NCBI RefSeq assembly: GCF_039729145.1
Contig: NZ_CP155793.1
Span: forward strand, 2,666,001-2,730,000
Length of the DNA stretch: 64,000 nt
DNA from: Microbacterium sp. SY138
Lineage (GTDB): Bacteria; Actinomycetota; Actinomycetes; Actinomycetales; Microbacteriaceae
Direction: 5' to 3'
Position 1 is the first letter of the stretch. Every line of letters starts with the position of its first letter. Shown in pieces: positions 27,788 through 37,523 of this stretch. The notes below the pieces were generated by a model, which searched no databases, was not told where the DNA came from, and saw only the letters and a program-made list of their open reading frames with translations. The position numbers were made by a program, and so were the translations under genes.

Positions 27788-30700
27788 TCACTCGCCCGAG
27801 CGGATGGCCTTGACCTCGTGCACCCGCACGATGTTCGTGCCGGTCGCGCTGCCGGCCCGATACGAGAACACCGACGGCGATCCCTCGCCCTGGAGCGTCG
27901 ACGTCGTATCCGTCGCGGACACCTGCCACGCCGCCGGCTCGGGCTGGCCGTCGGCCCACACCTTGGCGCGGATGGTCGTCGACGGTGAACCCGACGTCTC
28001 CGTCGACAGGTGGAACATCGTCCCGGCACTCCAGGTCAGACCGGGGACCGCCGCGCTGGCGATCGCCGTCCCGTTGCGCTGGATCACCACCCAGACCGCC
28101 CCATCGGCGCGATGCCAGGCCAGGGCTCGGAACCCGCTGTCCCCGGCGCGACGAGAACCCGCACCGACGTACGCCGTGCCGGACTCCGGACCGGCCGAGA
28201 GCGTGTAGGACATCGTCGTGGCGGAATCCCGCACCGATGCATCGTCCAGCAGCATCTCGCGCGTCTGCCCTGCGGCAAGGTCGATCACCCCGGCACCCTC
28301 TGCCACGGAGAGCGCGGTCGACTTGCCCTGCATCGGCGTCCACAGACCACCGACATCAGCGGTGCCCCAGCCGGAATCGACCGCACGATCGAACCCGTCC
28401 GATGCCACGACGACATCGGCGACGACGGGGGCCGTGACCACGACCTGCTTCTCGCTCGATGCCGACAGTCCACGACTGTCCGTCACCGTCACGCGCACCG
28501 TGTAGGTCCCCGCTGCAGCGTATTCGTGCGTCGCGGTCGCGCCCGTGGCCGTCGAACCGTCGCCGAAGTCCCAGGCGTAAGCACTGATCGATGCTCCGCC
28601 GTCCGCGGACGAGCCCGACGCGTCGACCGCCACGCTCAGATCGGTCGACTGCGCCGTGAATGCCGCCGTCGGAGCCTTCATGCCCTTCCCCAGCTGGAAG
28701 TGCGACCGCACCTGATCCGCGTTCAACGCGAACGGGTACACCGCCGCCTCGTCCAGCGCACCCTTGAAGTAGTTCGACGAGGGAGCCGACGGCCAGCCCG
28801 CGAGGGCATCGCCGCCGATGCGGAGGTAGGCGGAGTCGGTCCTGGACGTCGTCACCGCGGGATCCGAGGCGACGAGCTCACCGTCGACGTAGAGCTTCAT
28901 CCCCTCCGCGTTCTGCGAGACGACCGCGTGATGCCACGTTCCGTCGTTCAGCGCTTTGTCCCCTGCCACCGTGGCGCGCGTCTGACCGGCGAAGACGCCG
29001 AAGGTCAGAGTGCCGCTGTTCGTCATGTAGAGCTGTCGGTCGACGGTCGCGGAGCTTCCCGTCTTGGCGGCTCCGGAGCCGATGAGCATGCCGCCGGTCT
29101 TCGTGGTCGTCTGGAACCAGATCTCCGAGGAGAAATCCTTCGACACCGCCGCCTTGGCGTCGGACGACACCCGGCCGGTCGTGGTGCCGTTGAAGGCGGT
29201 CGATCCCGTGCCGCTGTTCTCGATGCCGGCCGACGAGACCGTGGCGCCCGACCCGTTCACCGGGGTGTTCGCGCCCGCCCAATCCTTCGAGATGTTTCCC
29301 ATCGGGTAGTACAGCGAGGGACCGTCCGCGAGGACCTTGGCCGTGTATGCCGAGACGGTCCCCGCGTTCGCCTTCGCGTTCACGCTCGCACTGGTCGCGG
29401 TGTTCCCGGCGGCGTCCTTCGCGACCACGGTGTAGCTCTGCGTCGCGCCCGGCGTCGCCGTCGGGTCATCGAGCGTGACCGTCGCGCGCTTCCACCAGGT
29501 GCCGTCCGCAGTCGTGCTCGCCACAGGTTCAGCGGTTCCGGCTCGGTACAGCTCGTAGGTGAGGGTCAGGTCATCCCGATCCCAGTTCGTCTGGATCGTC
29601 ACGCGAGCGCGCCCGGGGACGGGCGATGTGCCCGCCGTGGGCTTCCAGTCCGCAGCGGCGACACGGGGACCGTCCTTGGCGCCGCCAGGCGGGTTCGTGG
29701 AGAACCGGACCAGTCCCTCGAACTGACCGCCGTTGACGGATCGGAACTCGCCGCCGATCGAGATCATGTCGCCCGCGCCGGTGATGGACAGGCCCGCCTG
29801 GCCGAGTCCGGTGGTGGTGCCCACCGACCAGTCCGGTGCCCACTGGTAGGGCGACGGCGCAGGGGTTCCCGCCCAGTTGGCGTACCCCGAGTAGGTGTTC
29901 GCGGAGAGGGTGCCACGCGCATCGGCCGTGTACGCCTCGGCGTACTGGTAGACCGCCGGGTTCTTCTGCGGCTGCAGGCCCATCGTGTTGCAGGAGTGCA
30001 TGTGGCTCGTCGTGTAGACGACCTTGCCGGTCGAGTACACGCCGTAGTGATCACCGTGGCAATCCGCGATCCAGCGCACCGCTCCTGTTCCCGCCTCTGC
30101 GGCGAACGTGCCCTCGAGGTTGCCCCCGCCGGCCCAGCTCCACCCGGTGCCGTAGACCGAGTTTGCATCGGTGGCGAGGGCGAAGATACCGGAGTTGCTG
30201 CTGCTCCCGCTGTTCTTCACGACCTGGGAGATGCCCCAGGAGGTGTCCGCTGCACCGGTGGATTTGTCCACAGCGGCCGAGCCACGGAGACTGCTGCCGT
30301 TGACCGTCGAGAAGCGACCTCCGACGATGACGTTCGTGCCGGCCGGATCCATCACCAGGGCATCGACCTGGCGGTCGGCCTGGGGAGCCCAGCTCAGCAG
30401 CGCACCGTTCTTCTGGTCGAAGGCGGCGAGGTTCTTCCGGGCGACGCCGTTGGCCTGAGTGAACAGACCCCCGAGGTAGATGTTCGATCCGTCGGTGGTG
30501 ATCGCGTACACGCCACTGCCACCGATCGACGGCGCGAACTGCGGGACCAGCTCGCCGGTCTTCGCATCGAGCGCCGCGAAGTTCCACCGGTCCTTGCCGT
30601 TCACACTGTTGAAGGATCCGCCGATGTAGATGCGCGTGCCGTCGGGCGATGCCGCGACGGCCTTGATCACGCCGTTGACCTTCGGGGCGAACGACGACAG

Positions 30701-31045
30701 CGCGCCGGAGACGATGTCGTACGCCAGCACATTCGAGCGTGCGGTGAGGGCCGTGCCGGGCGCGGCCTTCGGCTCACGCGCGTTGTCGAACTTGCCGACC
30801 GCGTACACGGTGGTGCCGATCGTGGTCTGCGCCCACACGTATCCGTTGTCGATCTGGACGGTCGGAATCGGATCCGACGTCACCACGTTCTCGTCGCGCT
30901 GCAGCTGCGGCGGCGTCGTCGGCGGCACGTCGGCTGCAGCAGCCGCCGTCGCTCCCACACCGGACAGACCCGCGATCAGCAGGCCGGCCGTCAGAATTGA
31001 TGCGACGGCACCGCGTGCCCGTCGCCCGAAACTCGTGTTCCCCAC
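27788..31045 (-). CDS. large secreted multidomain protein: beta-propeller, LamG, PKD, C-terminal lectin-like domain
   Basis: 1085 residues with a Sec signal peptide (cut near residue 38, after AAAAA). Residues ~45-455 hold propeller repeats with recurrent 'IGG-F--VNG' units: YIGGSFNSVNG, YLGGLFTQANG, VGGRFSTVNG and SIGGEFRSVNG, resembling delta-60/DUF5122 repeats. Then come an FN3/Ig-like segment (~475-560), a LamG/concanavalin-like domain (~570-785, DGTWHHAVV), a PKD domain (~790-875, YAWDFGDGS) and a ~200-residue C-terminal domain starting DGFDRAVDSGWG. No LPxTG motif or C-terminal membrane helix is visible, so it is released or held by glycan binding. GTG start at 31045 with GGGGAG upstream. 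Function unknown; probably a glycan-binding surface protein. Confidence 0.88.
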   Translation of the reverse strand: MGNTSFGRRARGAVASILTAGLLIAGLSGVGATAAAAADVPPTTPPQLQRDENVVTSDPIPTVQIDNGYVWAQTTIGTTVYAVGKFDNAREPKAAPGTALTARSNVLAYDIVSGALSSFAPKVNGVIKAVAASPDGTRIYIGGSFNSVNGKDRWNFAALDAKTGELVPQFAPSIGGSGVYAITTDGSNIYLGGLFTQANGVARKNLAAFDQKNGALLSWAPQADRQVDALVMDPAGTNVIVGGRFSTVNGSSLRGSAAVDKSTGAADTSWGISQVVKNSGSSSNSGIFALATDANSVYGTGWSWAGGGNLEGTFAAEAGTGAVRWIADCHGDHYGVYSTGKVVYTTSHMHSCNTMGLQPQKNPAVYQYAEAYTADARGTLSANTYSGYANWAGTPAPSPYQWAPDWSVGTTTGLGQAGLSITGAGDMISIGGEFRSVNGGQFEGLVRFSTNPPGGAKDGPRVAAADWKPTAGTSPVPGRARVTIQTNWDRDDLTLTYELYRAGTAEPVASTTADGTWWKRATVTLDDPTATPGATQSYTVVAKDAAGNTATSASVNAKANAGTVSAYTAKVLADGPSLYYPMGNISKDWAGANTPVNGSGATVSSAGIENSGTGSTAFNGTTTGRVSSDAKAAVSKDFSSEIWFQTTTKTGGMLIGSGAAKTGSSATVDRQLYMTNSGTLTFGVFAGQTRATVAGDKALNDGTWHHAVVSQNAEGMKLYVDGELVASDPAVTTSRTDSAYLRIGGDALAGWPSAPSSNYFKGALDEAAVYPFALNADQVRSHFQLGKGMKAPTAAFTAQSTDLSVAVDASGSSADGGASISAYAWDFGDGSTATGATATHEYAAAGTYTVRVTVTDSRGLSASSEKQVVVTAPVVADVVVASDGFDRAVDSGWGTADVGGLWTPMQGKSTALSVAEGAGVIDLAAGQTREMLLDDASVRDSATTMSYTLSAGPESGTAYVGAGSRRAGDSGFRALAWHRADGAVWVVIQRNGTAIASAAVPGLTWSAGTMFHLSTETSGSPSTTIRAKVWADGQPEPAAWQVSATDTTSTLQGEGSPSVFSYRAGSATGTNIVRVHEVKAIRSGE

Positions 31046-31308
31046 CGTGACTCCCCAGTCGATGCCGTTCCGAACGCGCAGGCGTCATCCCCCGCGCACT
31101 CGACGACATCGAGACGGCGAATGGATCGCCGCAACGCGGTGGTGTGAACTCCCCAGTTCGAAACTCCCCAGTCCGACCCGAGATCGGGGTCGGTCGCGAA
31201 CGCCAGAAAGCGTCGCCGTTCCACGCTAGCACATCGTCTTCTCTGCCCTCGTCGTGGTCGTCGACGTGGTCGGCCCTATGGTCGGCGACGTGGTCGGCAT
31301 CGACGGAG
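31046..31308. other. intergenic region with ACTGGGGAGT repeats and a hairpin
   Basis: 263 bp without a convincing gene. On the minus strand the 10-bp motif ACTGGGGAGT occurs three times: 31163-31172, 31148-31157 (15-bp period) and 31050-31059, the last providing the ribosome-binding site of the secreted-protein gene. A 7-bp stem (31173-31179 with 31187-31193) sits beside them. 31252-31305 is low-complexity 'GTGGTCG' repeats. Confidence 0.5.
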
Positions 31309-32511
31309 TCAGCTCCGGGGCACCGACGCCATCGCCGTCGCTCCCCGACCGACCAGGCGTTCGAGCGGTCCGCGGCCGAAGAACATCGACCAGAGCGTGG
31401 TCAGCAGGAGCAGACCGATCGCGGTCGCGGCCCAGAACGTGTTGCTGGTGAAGAACGACCCCGGTCCACCGACCAGCATGATCGAGAGCACATGCGCGCT
31501 GTATGCCGAGAGCGGCATGGAACCGAGCGCACCCAGCGGGAGCAGCGCCCAGCGCAGAGGTGTGCTCAGCAGCAGGCACAGGGCGATGACGACGAGGGCG
31601 AACCCGCCGGACCCGAGGATCTCGGCCGTACCTCCGCTGTGCGGATCGACGGCGAAGACCGCCGTGAGCACGGCACGGAGCGGGTCGGTCTCGGCGACCG
31701 CCTGCGGGTAGGCCTCCCACCCGGTGGGAGCCGTGCCCATGTCGACGAAGCCGGGGTCGACGATCGAACTGCCCGACGAGATCTCCGTCCCCGAAGAGCC
31801 GTTCCCGATGCCACCGGTGAGGCCCGCAGCCTGTCCGATGCCGCCCAGGCCGTACCCGACCACCACGAGCGCGAATCCGACGCCGAGCGCGACCGCCGCG
31901 GTGCGCATCCGCTCGACGCGCAGGCGTCCGAGGGCCATGCCAGCCAGCACCAGTGACATCCAGACCGTGATGGGGTACGTGCCGTACAGCACGAACCCGA
32001 TGCCGGAACCGTAGGGGTTCAGCATCACCGCGTTCAGGAACGCGAGCAGCGCCGGACCGAGGAGTGCGAGCACCGCCGCCCCCGTCAGCAACTGCCAGGG
32101 CCTCCAGCGCAGGAACGGGATGACCGCGACGTAGAGCAGACCGTAGAGCGTGAGGATCACTGCGATCGGGGTGTTCAACATCTCGAGGGCCAGGCCGATC
32201 ACGAAGATCACCGCGCCCCGGCCGATGAGGTTCAGGCGGATGCCGGGGATGCGCTCACGTTCGGGCAGCGCGCTGCGTCCCGTCATGAGGGCGATCGAGA
32301 TGCCCGCGAGCACCGCGAACAGGATCGACGAGCGTCCATGCACCAGGTCGGTCCACGTCGACGGGTCGAACCAGTCGAACGGCTCGGTCTCGCCGATGTG
32401 CGCTCCGGCCATGCCGAGGATCGCCAGTCCTCGGGCGACGTCGAGCCCGAGGATGCGCGGAGGTCGTCCGAACTCGTGGAACCACCGGACGGGGGCGAGA
32501 GCAGTGATCAC
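31309..32511 (-). CDS. membrane acyltransferase, HGSNAT/DUF1624-DUF418-like
   Basis: 400-residue integral membrane protein with about 10 helices. The N-terminal LGLDVARGLAILGMAGAHIG resembles the catalytic region of heparan-alpha-glucosaminide N-acetyltransferase-like proteins (DUF1624), with a candidate catalytic His in helix 1. The C-terminal half (GSMPLSAYSAHVLSIML) resembles DUF418. Such proteins are thought to move acyl groups across the membrane onto extracytoplasmic sugars. The start is GTG 32511, fixed by TACGAT 6 nt upstream. It runs toward the secreted-protein gene in the same direction. Confidence 0.82.
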   Translation of the reverse strand: MITALAPVRWFHEFGRPPRILGLDVARGLAILGMAGAHIGETEPFDWFDPSTWTDLVHGRSSILFAVLAGISIALMTGRSALPERERIPGIRLNLIGRGAVIFVIGLALEMLNTPIAVILTLYGLLYVAVIPFLRWRPWQLLTGAAVLALLGPALLAFLNAVMLNPYGSGIGFVLYGTYPITVWMSLVLAGMALGRLRVERMRTAAVALGVGFALVVVGYGLGGIGQAAGLTGGIGNGSSGTEISSGSSIVDPGFVDMGTAPTGWEAYPQAVAETDPLRAVLTAVFAVDPHSGGTAEILGSGGFALVVIALCLLLSTPLRWALLPLGALGSMPLSAYSAHVLSIMLVGGPGSFFTSNTFWAATAIGLLLLTTLWSMFFGRGPLERLVGRGATAMASVPRS

Positions 32512-32517
32512 CCCCTG

Positions 32518-32523
32518 ATCGTA
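32518..32523 (-). promoter_or_regulatory. -10 box of leaderless acyltransferase promoter
   Basis: TACGAT, 6 nt before the GTG at 32511. Confidence 0.55.
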
Positions 32524-32560
32524 GAGGCCGGCATCGGTGCGTGGATGACCGATCCCGGCA

Positions 32561-32566
32561 TACGAT
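32561..32566 (+). promoter_or_regulatory. -10 box of hrpA promoter
   Basis: TACGAT, 8 nt before ATG 32575; GGAGGG in between makes a very short leader possible. Confidence 0.45.
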
Positions 32567-32574
32567 GGAGGGCT

Positions 32575-35500
32575 ATGTCTTCCCCCGTGATCTCCTATCC
32601 CCCGGAGCTGCCGGTCAGCGCCGCCAGGGCTGAGATCGCCGACGCCATCCGCGACCACCAGGTCGTGATCGTCGCCGGTGCGACCGGATCGGGAAAGACC
32701 ACCCAGCTGCCGAAGATCGCCCTGGAACTCGGTCGGGAGCGCATCGCCCACACGCAACCGCGACGCCTCGCCGCCCGCACGATCGCCGAGCGCGTCGCCG
32801 AAGAGCTCCACGTCGAGCTGGGCACGCTCGTCGGATACAAGGTGCGGTTCACCGACAAGGTGTCGGACGCCACGCGCATCGCCCTGATGACCGACGGCAT
32901 CCTGCTCAACGAGATCCACCGCGACCGGTTACTCACCCGCTACGACACGATCATCATCGACGAGGCGCACGAGCGCTCCCTCAATGTCGACTTCCTGCTC
33001 GGCTACCTGTCCCGCATCCTCCCGGAGCGACCCGACCTCAAGGTGATCATCACCTCGGCGACGATCGATCCGGAGAGCTTCGCCACGCACTTCGCCGCAC
33101 CGGACGGCACCCCGGCACCGATCATCGAGGTCTCCGGCCGCACCTATCCGGTGGAGATCCGCTACCGCGGGCCGGTCGAGGATGCAGACGAAGAGGATGC
33201 GCCGCCCGAGCCGGAGGACGAGGTCTCGGCGATCGTCGCGGCCCTGCGCGAGCTCGACCGGGAAGCACCGGGCGATGTGCTCGTCTTCCTCCCCGGCGAG
33301 GCCGAGATCCGCGATGCCGCCGATGCCGTGCGCGGCGCCTACGCGAGCGACCGCGCCCCCACCGAGGTGCTGCCGCTGTTCGGACGGCTCTCCGCCGCCG
33401 ACCAGCATCGGGTGTTCGAGCGCAGCCGGGTGGCCGGCGTGCGCCGCCGGGTGATCCTCGCCACGAACGTCGCCGAGACCAGCCTCACGGTGCCCGGCAT
33501 CAAATACGTGATCGACACTGGCACCGCGCGTATCTCCCGGTACAGCAACCGGTCCAAGGTGCAGCGCCTGCCGATCGAGGCCGTCTCCCAGGCCTCGGCC
33601 AATCAGCGTTCCGGCCGTGCGGGCCGCACCAGCGACGGCATCGCGATCCGTCTCTACTCGGAAGAGGACTACGAGAAGCGACCGGAGTACACCGAGCCCG
33701 AGATCCTGCGCACCTCGCTGGCCTCGGTCATCCTGCAGATGCTGTCGCTCGGATTCGGCGACATCACCGCGTTCCCCTTCCTCACCCCGCCCGACTCGCG
33801 GGGCGTGAAGGCCGCGTTCGACCTGCTCACCGAGCTCGGCGCCGTCGAGGCATCGCGCCGCGACGGTACCCCGCACCTCACCCGCACGGGTCGCGACATC
33901 TCCCGCATGCCGATCGATCCGCGGTTCGCACGCATGCTGATCGAAGCAGGGAAGGCGGACTCCGGCGGCACCGTGACGCGTGACGTGCTCGCGATCGTCT
34001 CGGGCATGACCATCCAGGACGTGCGGGAGCGGCCGGAGGAGCGCCGGGACGAAGCCGACCGGATGCACGCGCGTTTCGTCGACCCGACCAGTGACTTCCT
34101 CACCCTGCTGAACCTCTGGAACCACCTGCGCGAGCAGCAGCGCGAGCTCGGCTCGAGCGCGTTCCGCCGCCTGTGCCGTTCCGAGCACCTCAACTACGTG
34201 CGGGTGCGCGAGTGGTTCGACGTGCATCGCCAGCTGCGCACGCTCGTGAAGACGCCCGACCGCCCCCGCGACGACCGGAGAGCGGGCGGCGACGGCGGCA
34301 CCAGCGATCCCGATGCCATCCACCGTGCACTGCTGTCGGGCCTGCTCTCGCAGATCGGCATCCTCGACGAGCGCACCGCCCCCGCAGGCAAGGCGCACTC
34401 CCCTGCGAAGGAACCGAAAGGCCGTCGCATCGCCGAGTACCGCGGGGCGCGCGGCATCCGCTTCTCGATCTTCCCCGGCTCCGGTCTGCGCAAGAAGAGT
34501 CCGCGGGCGGTGATCGCCGCCGAGATCGTCGAGACCTCCCGCACGTTCGCCCGCACGGTCGCCGCGATCGACCCCGCCTGGGCCGAGCCCCTCGCCGGCG
34601 ACCTCGCCAAGCGTCAGGTCACCGAGCCGCACTGGTCGAAGGATGCCGGTGCTGCGGTCGCCTTCGAGAAGGTGACCCTGTTCGGCCTCGAGATCATCCC
34701 GCGTCGGCGCGTGCAGTTCGCCCGCATCGACCGCGCTGCCTCACGCGAGCTGTTCGTGCGGCACGCTCTCGTCGAGGGCGAGTGGGATCCGACACGGCTC
34801 GACAAGCGGGTGAGCGCGTTCTGGCGCAGCAACGCCGAACTGCGCAAGCGCCTCGAGAAGCTCGAGGAGCGCGAGCGTCGCCGCGACATCCTCGCCGGCG
34901 ACGAGGCCGTGTTCCGCTTCTACGACGAGCGCATCCCCGCCGAGGTGTTCGACGTGCGGTCGTTCGAGAGCTGGTGGCGAGAGGCCATGGCGACGACGCC
35001 GAAGCTGCTCGTGATGCGCGAGAGCGACCTGATCGACGACGAGGAGCGTGCGGATCAGCGCGAGTTCCCGACCCGGTGGACCCAGGGCGACCAGGTGCTC
35101 GGCCTCGCGTATCGGTTCGAGCCGGGCGCCGACGACGACGGCGTGAGCGTGGTCGTGCCGCTACCGCTCCTCGCGCAGATCGAGGACCGCGGCTTCGACT
35201 GGCAGGTTCCCGGTCTGCGTGCCGAACTGGTGACGGGCCTGCTGCGCGCCCTCCCCAAGGCGATCCGTCGCCACGTGGTCCCCGCCGCAGACTGGGCCGA
35301 TAAGTTCGGTGCCGAGCTCGTCGAGGAGGGGCCGGAGTCGCACGGCGGCCTGCCTCCGCGCACGCTCAAGGAGGCGCTCGCCCGCCGCATCCAGCCGCTC
35401 GCGAACCAGCTGGTCTCCGCCGCCGACTTCGACGACGAGCGCGTGCCCCCGCACCTGCGCATGAACTTCCGCGCCGTCGACGAACGCGGCAGGATCGTCG

Positions 35501-36525
35501 GATCCGGACGCGACCTGCGGGCGCTGCAGACCCAGCTCTCGGACCGCGCCCGCAGCAGCGTCGCCCGCTCGATCGCAGCTCCTCCCCGCTCCGGGGGGAC
35601 GGGAGCGAGACGCGGCACCGAACGCGGGGGGATCGAACGCATCGCGTCCGCGCCCCTCGAGCAGACCGGCCTCACGGCGTGGACGTTCGGAGAACTGCCC
35701 GAGGTGCTCGACACCCGCGTCGCCGGCGGCGTCGTGCGGGGGTACCCGGCCATCGTCGACCAGGGCAAGAGCGTGTCGGTGCGCGTCGAATCGACCCCGG
35801 ATGCCGCGGCGGCCGCCACCCGCGACGGCGTGCTGCGCCTCGTTCTTCTGGGTGTGCCCTCGCCCTCCTCGTACGTGCAGGAGCACCTGACGAGCCAGGA
35901 GAAGCTCGCTCTCGCCGCCTCGCCCTATCCGTCGGCCGCCGCCCTCATCGAGGACTCGCGTGCGGCGGTCGCCCGCACAGTCATCGAAGGCATCGTGCCG
36001 GATGGCATCGTGCGCGACGAGGCGGGTTTCGCCCGCGTGCGCGACGCGGTCTCCGCCGTCCTCGTCGACGAACTGTTCGCCTGCGTCTCCCTGGTCGCAC
36101 GCATCCTCACGAAGTCACGCGACGTGGAGCGCGGCATCAAGTCGCAGAACTCGCTCGCCCTCCTCGGCCCGCTGAACGACATCCGCACCCAGTTGAGCGG
36201 ACTGCTGCACCCCGGGTTCGTCTCCACCGCCGGTGTCGACCGCCTCGCGCACTTCCCCCGGTACCTGGAGGGGATGCTCGACCGGTTGAAGACCCTGTCC
36301 AGCGAGCCCGGCAAGGACCGTGCACGCATGACCGAGTACGAGCGGATGGCGAAGGCCTTCGAAGACGCCGGTGGCACGATCCCGCTCGCGGCCGACGCCT
36401 CGCCGGCGCTCGTCGAGGCGCGCTGGCTGCTCGAGGAGTACCGCGTGAGCGTGTTCGCGCAGCGTCTGGGCACCGCGCAGCCGGTGTCGCCGCAGCGCAT
36501 CATGAAGGTGCTGTCCGGGCGCTGA
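32575..36525 (+). CDS. hrpA: ATP-dependent RNA helicase HrpA
   Basis: 1316-residue DEAH-box helicase, matching the ~1300 residues of E. coli HrpA. Walker A GATGSGKTT (35-43), DEAH at 129-132 (IIIDEAHERS), motif III SATID, then the second RecA domain with VAETSLTVPGIKYVIDTG and QRSGRAGRTSDG. Winged-helix/ratchet and OB-fold regions follow, and the C-terminal ~600 residues form the HrpA-specific DUF3418 region. HrpA remodels structured mRNA and rescues stalled ribosomes in E. coli. The start at ATG 32575 (MSSPVISYPPELPVSAARAE) is divergent from the acyltransferase gene with 63 bp between. Confidence 0.95.
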   Translation: MSSPVISYPPELPVSAARAEIADAIRDHQVVIVAGATGSGKTTQLPKIALELGRERIAHTQPRRLAARTIAERVAEELHVELGTLVGYKVRFTDKVSDATRIALMTDGILLNEIHRDRLLTRYDTIIIDEAHERSLNVDFLLGYLSRILPERPDLKVIITSATIDPESFATHFAAPDGTPAPIIEVSGRTYPVEIRYRGPVEDADEEDAPPEPEDEVSAIVAALRELDREAPGDVLVFLPGEAEIRDAADAVRGAYASDRAPTEVLPLFGRLSAADQHRVFERSRVAGVRRRVILATNVAETSLTVPGIKYVIDTGTARISRYSNRSKVQRLPIEAVSQASANQRSGRAGRTSDGIAIRLYSEEDYEKRPEYTEPEILRTSLASVILQMLSLGFGDITAFPFLTPPDSRGVKAAFDLLTELGAVEASRRDGTPHLTRTGRDISRMPIDPRFARMLIEAGKADSGGTVTRDVLAIVSGMTIQDVRERPEERRDEADRMHARFVDPTSDFLTLLNLWNHLREQQRELGSSAFRRLCRSEHLNYVRVREWFDVHRQLRTLVKTPDRPRDDRRAGGDGGTSDPDAIHRALLSGLLSQIGILDERTAPAGKAHSPAKEPKGRRIAEYRGARGIRFSIFPGSGLRKKSPRAVIAAEIVETSRTFARTVAAIDPAWAEPLAGDLAKRQVTEPHWSKDAGAAVAFEKVTLFGLEIIPRRRVQFARIDRAASRELFVRHALVEGEWDPTRLDKRVSAFWRSNAELRKRLEKLEERERRRDILAGDEAVFRFYDERIPAEVFDVRSFESWWREAMATTPKLLVMRESDLIDDEERADQREFPTRWTQGDQVLGLAYRFEPGADDDGVSVVVPLPLLAQIEDRGFDWQVPGLRAELVTGLLRALPKAIRRHVVPAADWADKFGAELVEEGPESHGGLPPRTLKEALARRIQPLANQLVSAADFDDERVPPHLRMNFRAVDERGRIVGSGRDLRALQTQLSDRARSSVARSIAAPPRSGGTGARRGTERGGIERIASAPLEQTGLTAWTFGELPEVLDTRVAGGVVRGYPAIVDQGKSVSVRVESTPDAAAAATRDGVLRLVLLGVPSPSSYVQEHLTSQEKLALAASPYPSAAALIEDSRAAVARTVIEGIVPDGIVRDEAGFARVRDAVSAVLVDELFACVSLVARILTKSRDVERGIKSQNSLALLGPLNDIRTQLSGLLHPGFVSTAGVDRLAHFPRYLEGMLDRLKTLSSEPGKDRARMTEYERMAKAFEDAGGTIPLAADASPALVEARWLLEEYRVSVFAQRLGTAQPVSPQRIMKVLSGR

Positions 36526-36551
36526 TCCGTGACCGCTACTGTCGGCGCAGG

Positions 36552-36557
36552 TAGCCT
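36552..36557 (+). promoter_or_regulatory. -10 box of leaderless quinone oxidoreductase promoter
   Basis: TAGCCT, 6 nt before ATG 36564. Confidence 0.55.
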
Positions 36558-36563
36558 GAATGC

Positions 36564-37508
36564 ATGGCTCGCGCGATCGTGTACACCGAAATCGGCTCCC
36601 CCGCTGTCCTGCATCTGATCGAGATCCCCGACCCCGTGGCGGGCCGCGGCGAGGTCGTCGTCCGCATCGAGGCGGCGGGGGCGAACCCGATCGATGCGAA
36701 GCTGCGCGGCGGCAAGCGCCCGTCGCCGCCGATCACCGAACCGCGTCCGGTCGGCTTCGACGGTGCCGGTGTCGTCGAAGCGCTCGGCGAAGGCGTCGAC
36801 GACTTCGCGGTCGGCGACCGGGTGGCGATCCGCGATGGGCACGGCACCTACGCGTCGGCGCTCGCCGTCCCGGCCGAGAACCTCGCAAAGCTCCCCGACT
36901 CCGTGACCACCGCAGAGGGCGCCGGCATCGGCATCCCCGCCGGAACCGCCTACCAGGCGCTGCGCTCGCTCGGGGTGACCGAGGGCGACGTGCTGCTCGT
37001 GCACGGCGGCTCCGGAGCCGTCGGGCAGGCAGCCGTGCAGTTCGCCGTCGCCTGGGGCGCGACCGTGATCGCGACCGGGAGCCCCGCCCGCCACGATCAG
37101 CTGCGCGAGCTGGGCGCGATCCCGGTGGCGTACGGCGACGGCCTGCTCGAGCGGGTCCGCGAGGCGGCTCCCTCCGCCGTCACAGTGGTACTCGACTGCG
37201 CGGGAACCGACGAGGCGATCGAGACCTCGCTCGCCCTGGTGTCCGACCGCGACCGCATCGCGACGATCGTGCGGGGGCCGGATGCCGCATCCTTCGGCAT
37301 CCGTGCCTTCTCCGGTGGATCGCCGGTGCCGCTGACCGACCAGGAACTCGCCTGGCGTGCCGAGGCCCTCGCCGAGACGATCGCCCTCCTGGACACCGGC
37401 GACTTCACGATCGAGCTCGGACCGCAGCTGCCGCTCGCCGAAGCGGCGCAGGCCCATGAACTCATGGAATCCGGCGCCGCCTCGGGCAAGATCATCCTGC
37501 TCCCGTAG
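36564..37508 (+). CDS. NADPH:quinone reductase / zinc-independent MDR-family alcohol dehydrogenase
   Basis: 314 residues, medium-chain dehydrogenase/reductase fold. An N-terminal GroES-like domain (GEVVVRIEAAGANPIDAKLRGG, GFDGAGVVEALGEGV) is followed by a Rossmann domain with LLVHGGSGAVGQAAVQFA. No structural-zinc cysteine cluster is present, so it belongs with quinone reductase-like enzymes (QOR). Substrate unknown. The start at ATG 36564 is supported by the -10 box 6 nt upstream. It ends 15 nt from the convergent alkylhydroperoxidase-like gene. Confidence 0.9.
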   Translation: MARAIVYTEIGSPAVLHLIEIPDPVAGRGEVVVRIEAAGANPIDAKLRGGKRPSPPITEPRPVGFDGAGVVEALGEGVDDFAVGDRVAIRDGHGTYASALAVPAENLAKLPDSVTTAEGAGIGIPAGTAYQALRSLGVTEGDVLLVHGGSGAVGQAAVQFAVAWGATVIATGSPARHDQLRELGAIPVAYGDGLLERVREAAPSAVTVVLDCAGTDEAIETSLALVSDRDRIATIVRGPDAASFGIRAFSGGSPVPLTDQELAWRAEALAETIALLDTGDFTIELGPQLPLAEAAQAHELMESGAASGKIILLP

Positions 37509-37523
37509 TCGCAGGGCTCCGAG

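Noticed and set aside
28010..31000. 996-codon open frame on the plus strand opposite the secreted-protein gene
   Set aside because: High-GC antisense frame: Arg/Gly/Asp-rich with no fold-like pattern, while the minus strand encodes clear domains and a signal peptide.
31252..31305. Repeats of GTGGTCG as a regulatory array
   Set aside because: Looks like low-complexity sequence with irregular spacing.
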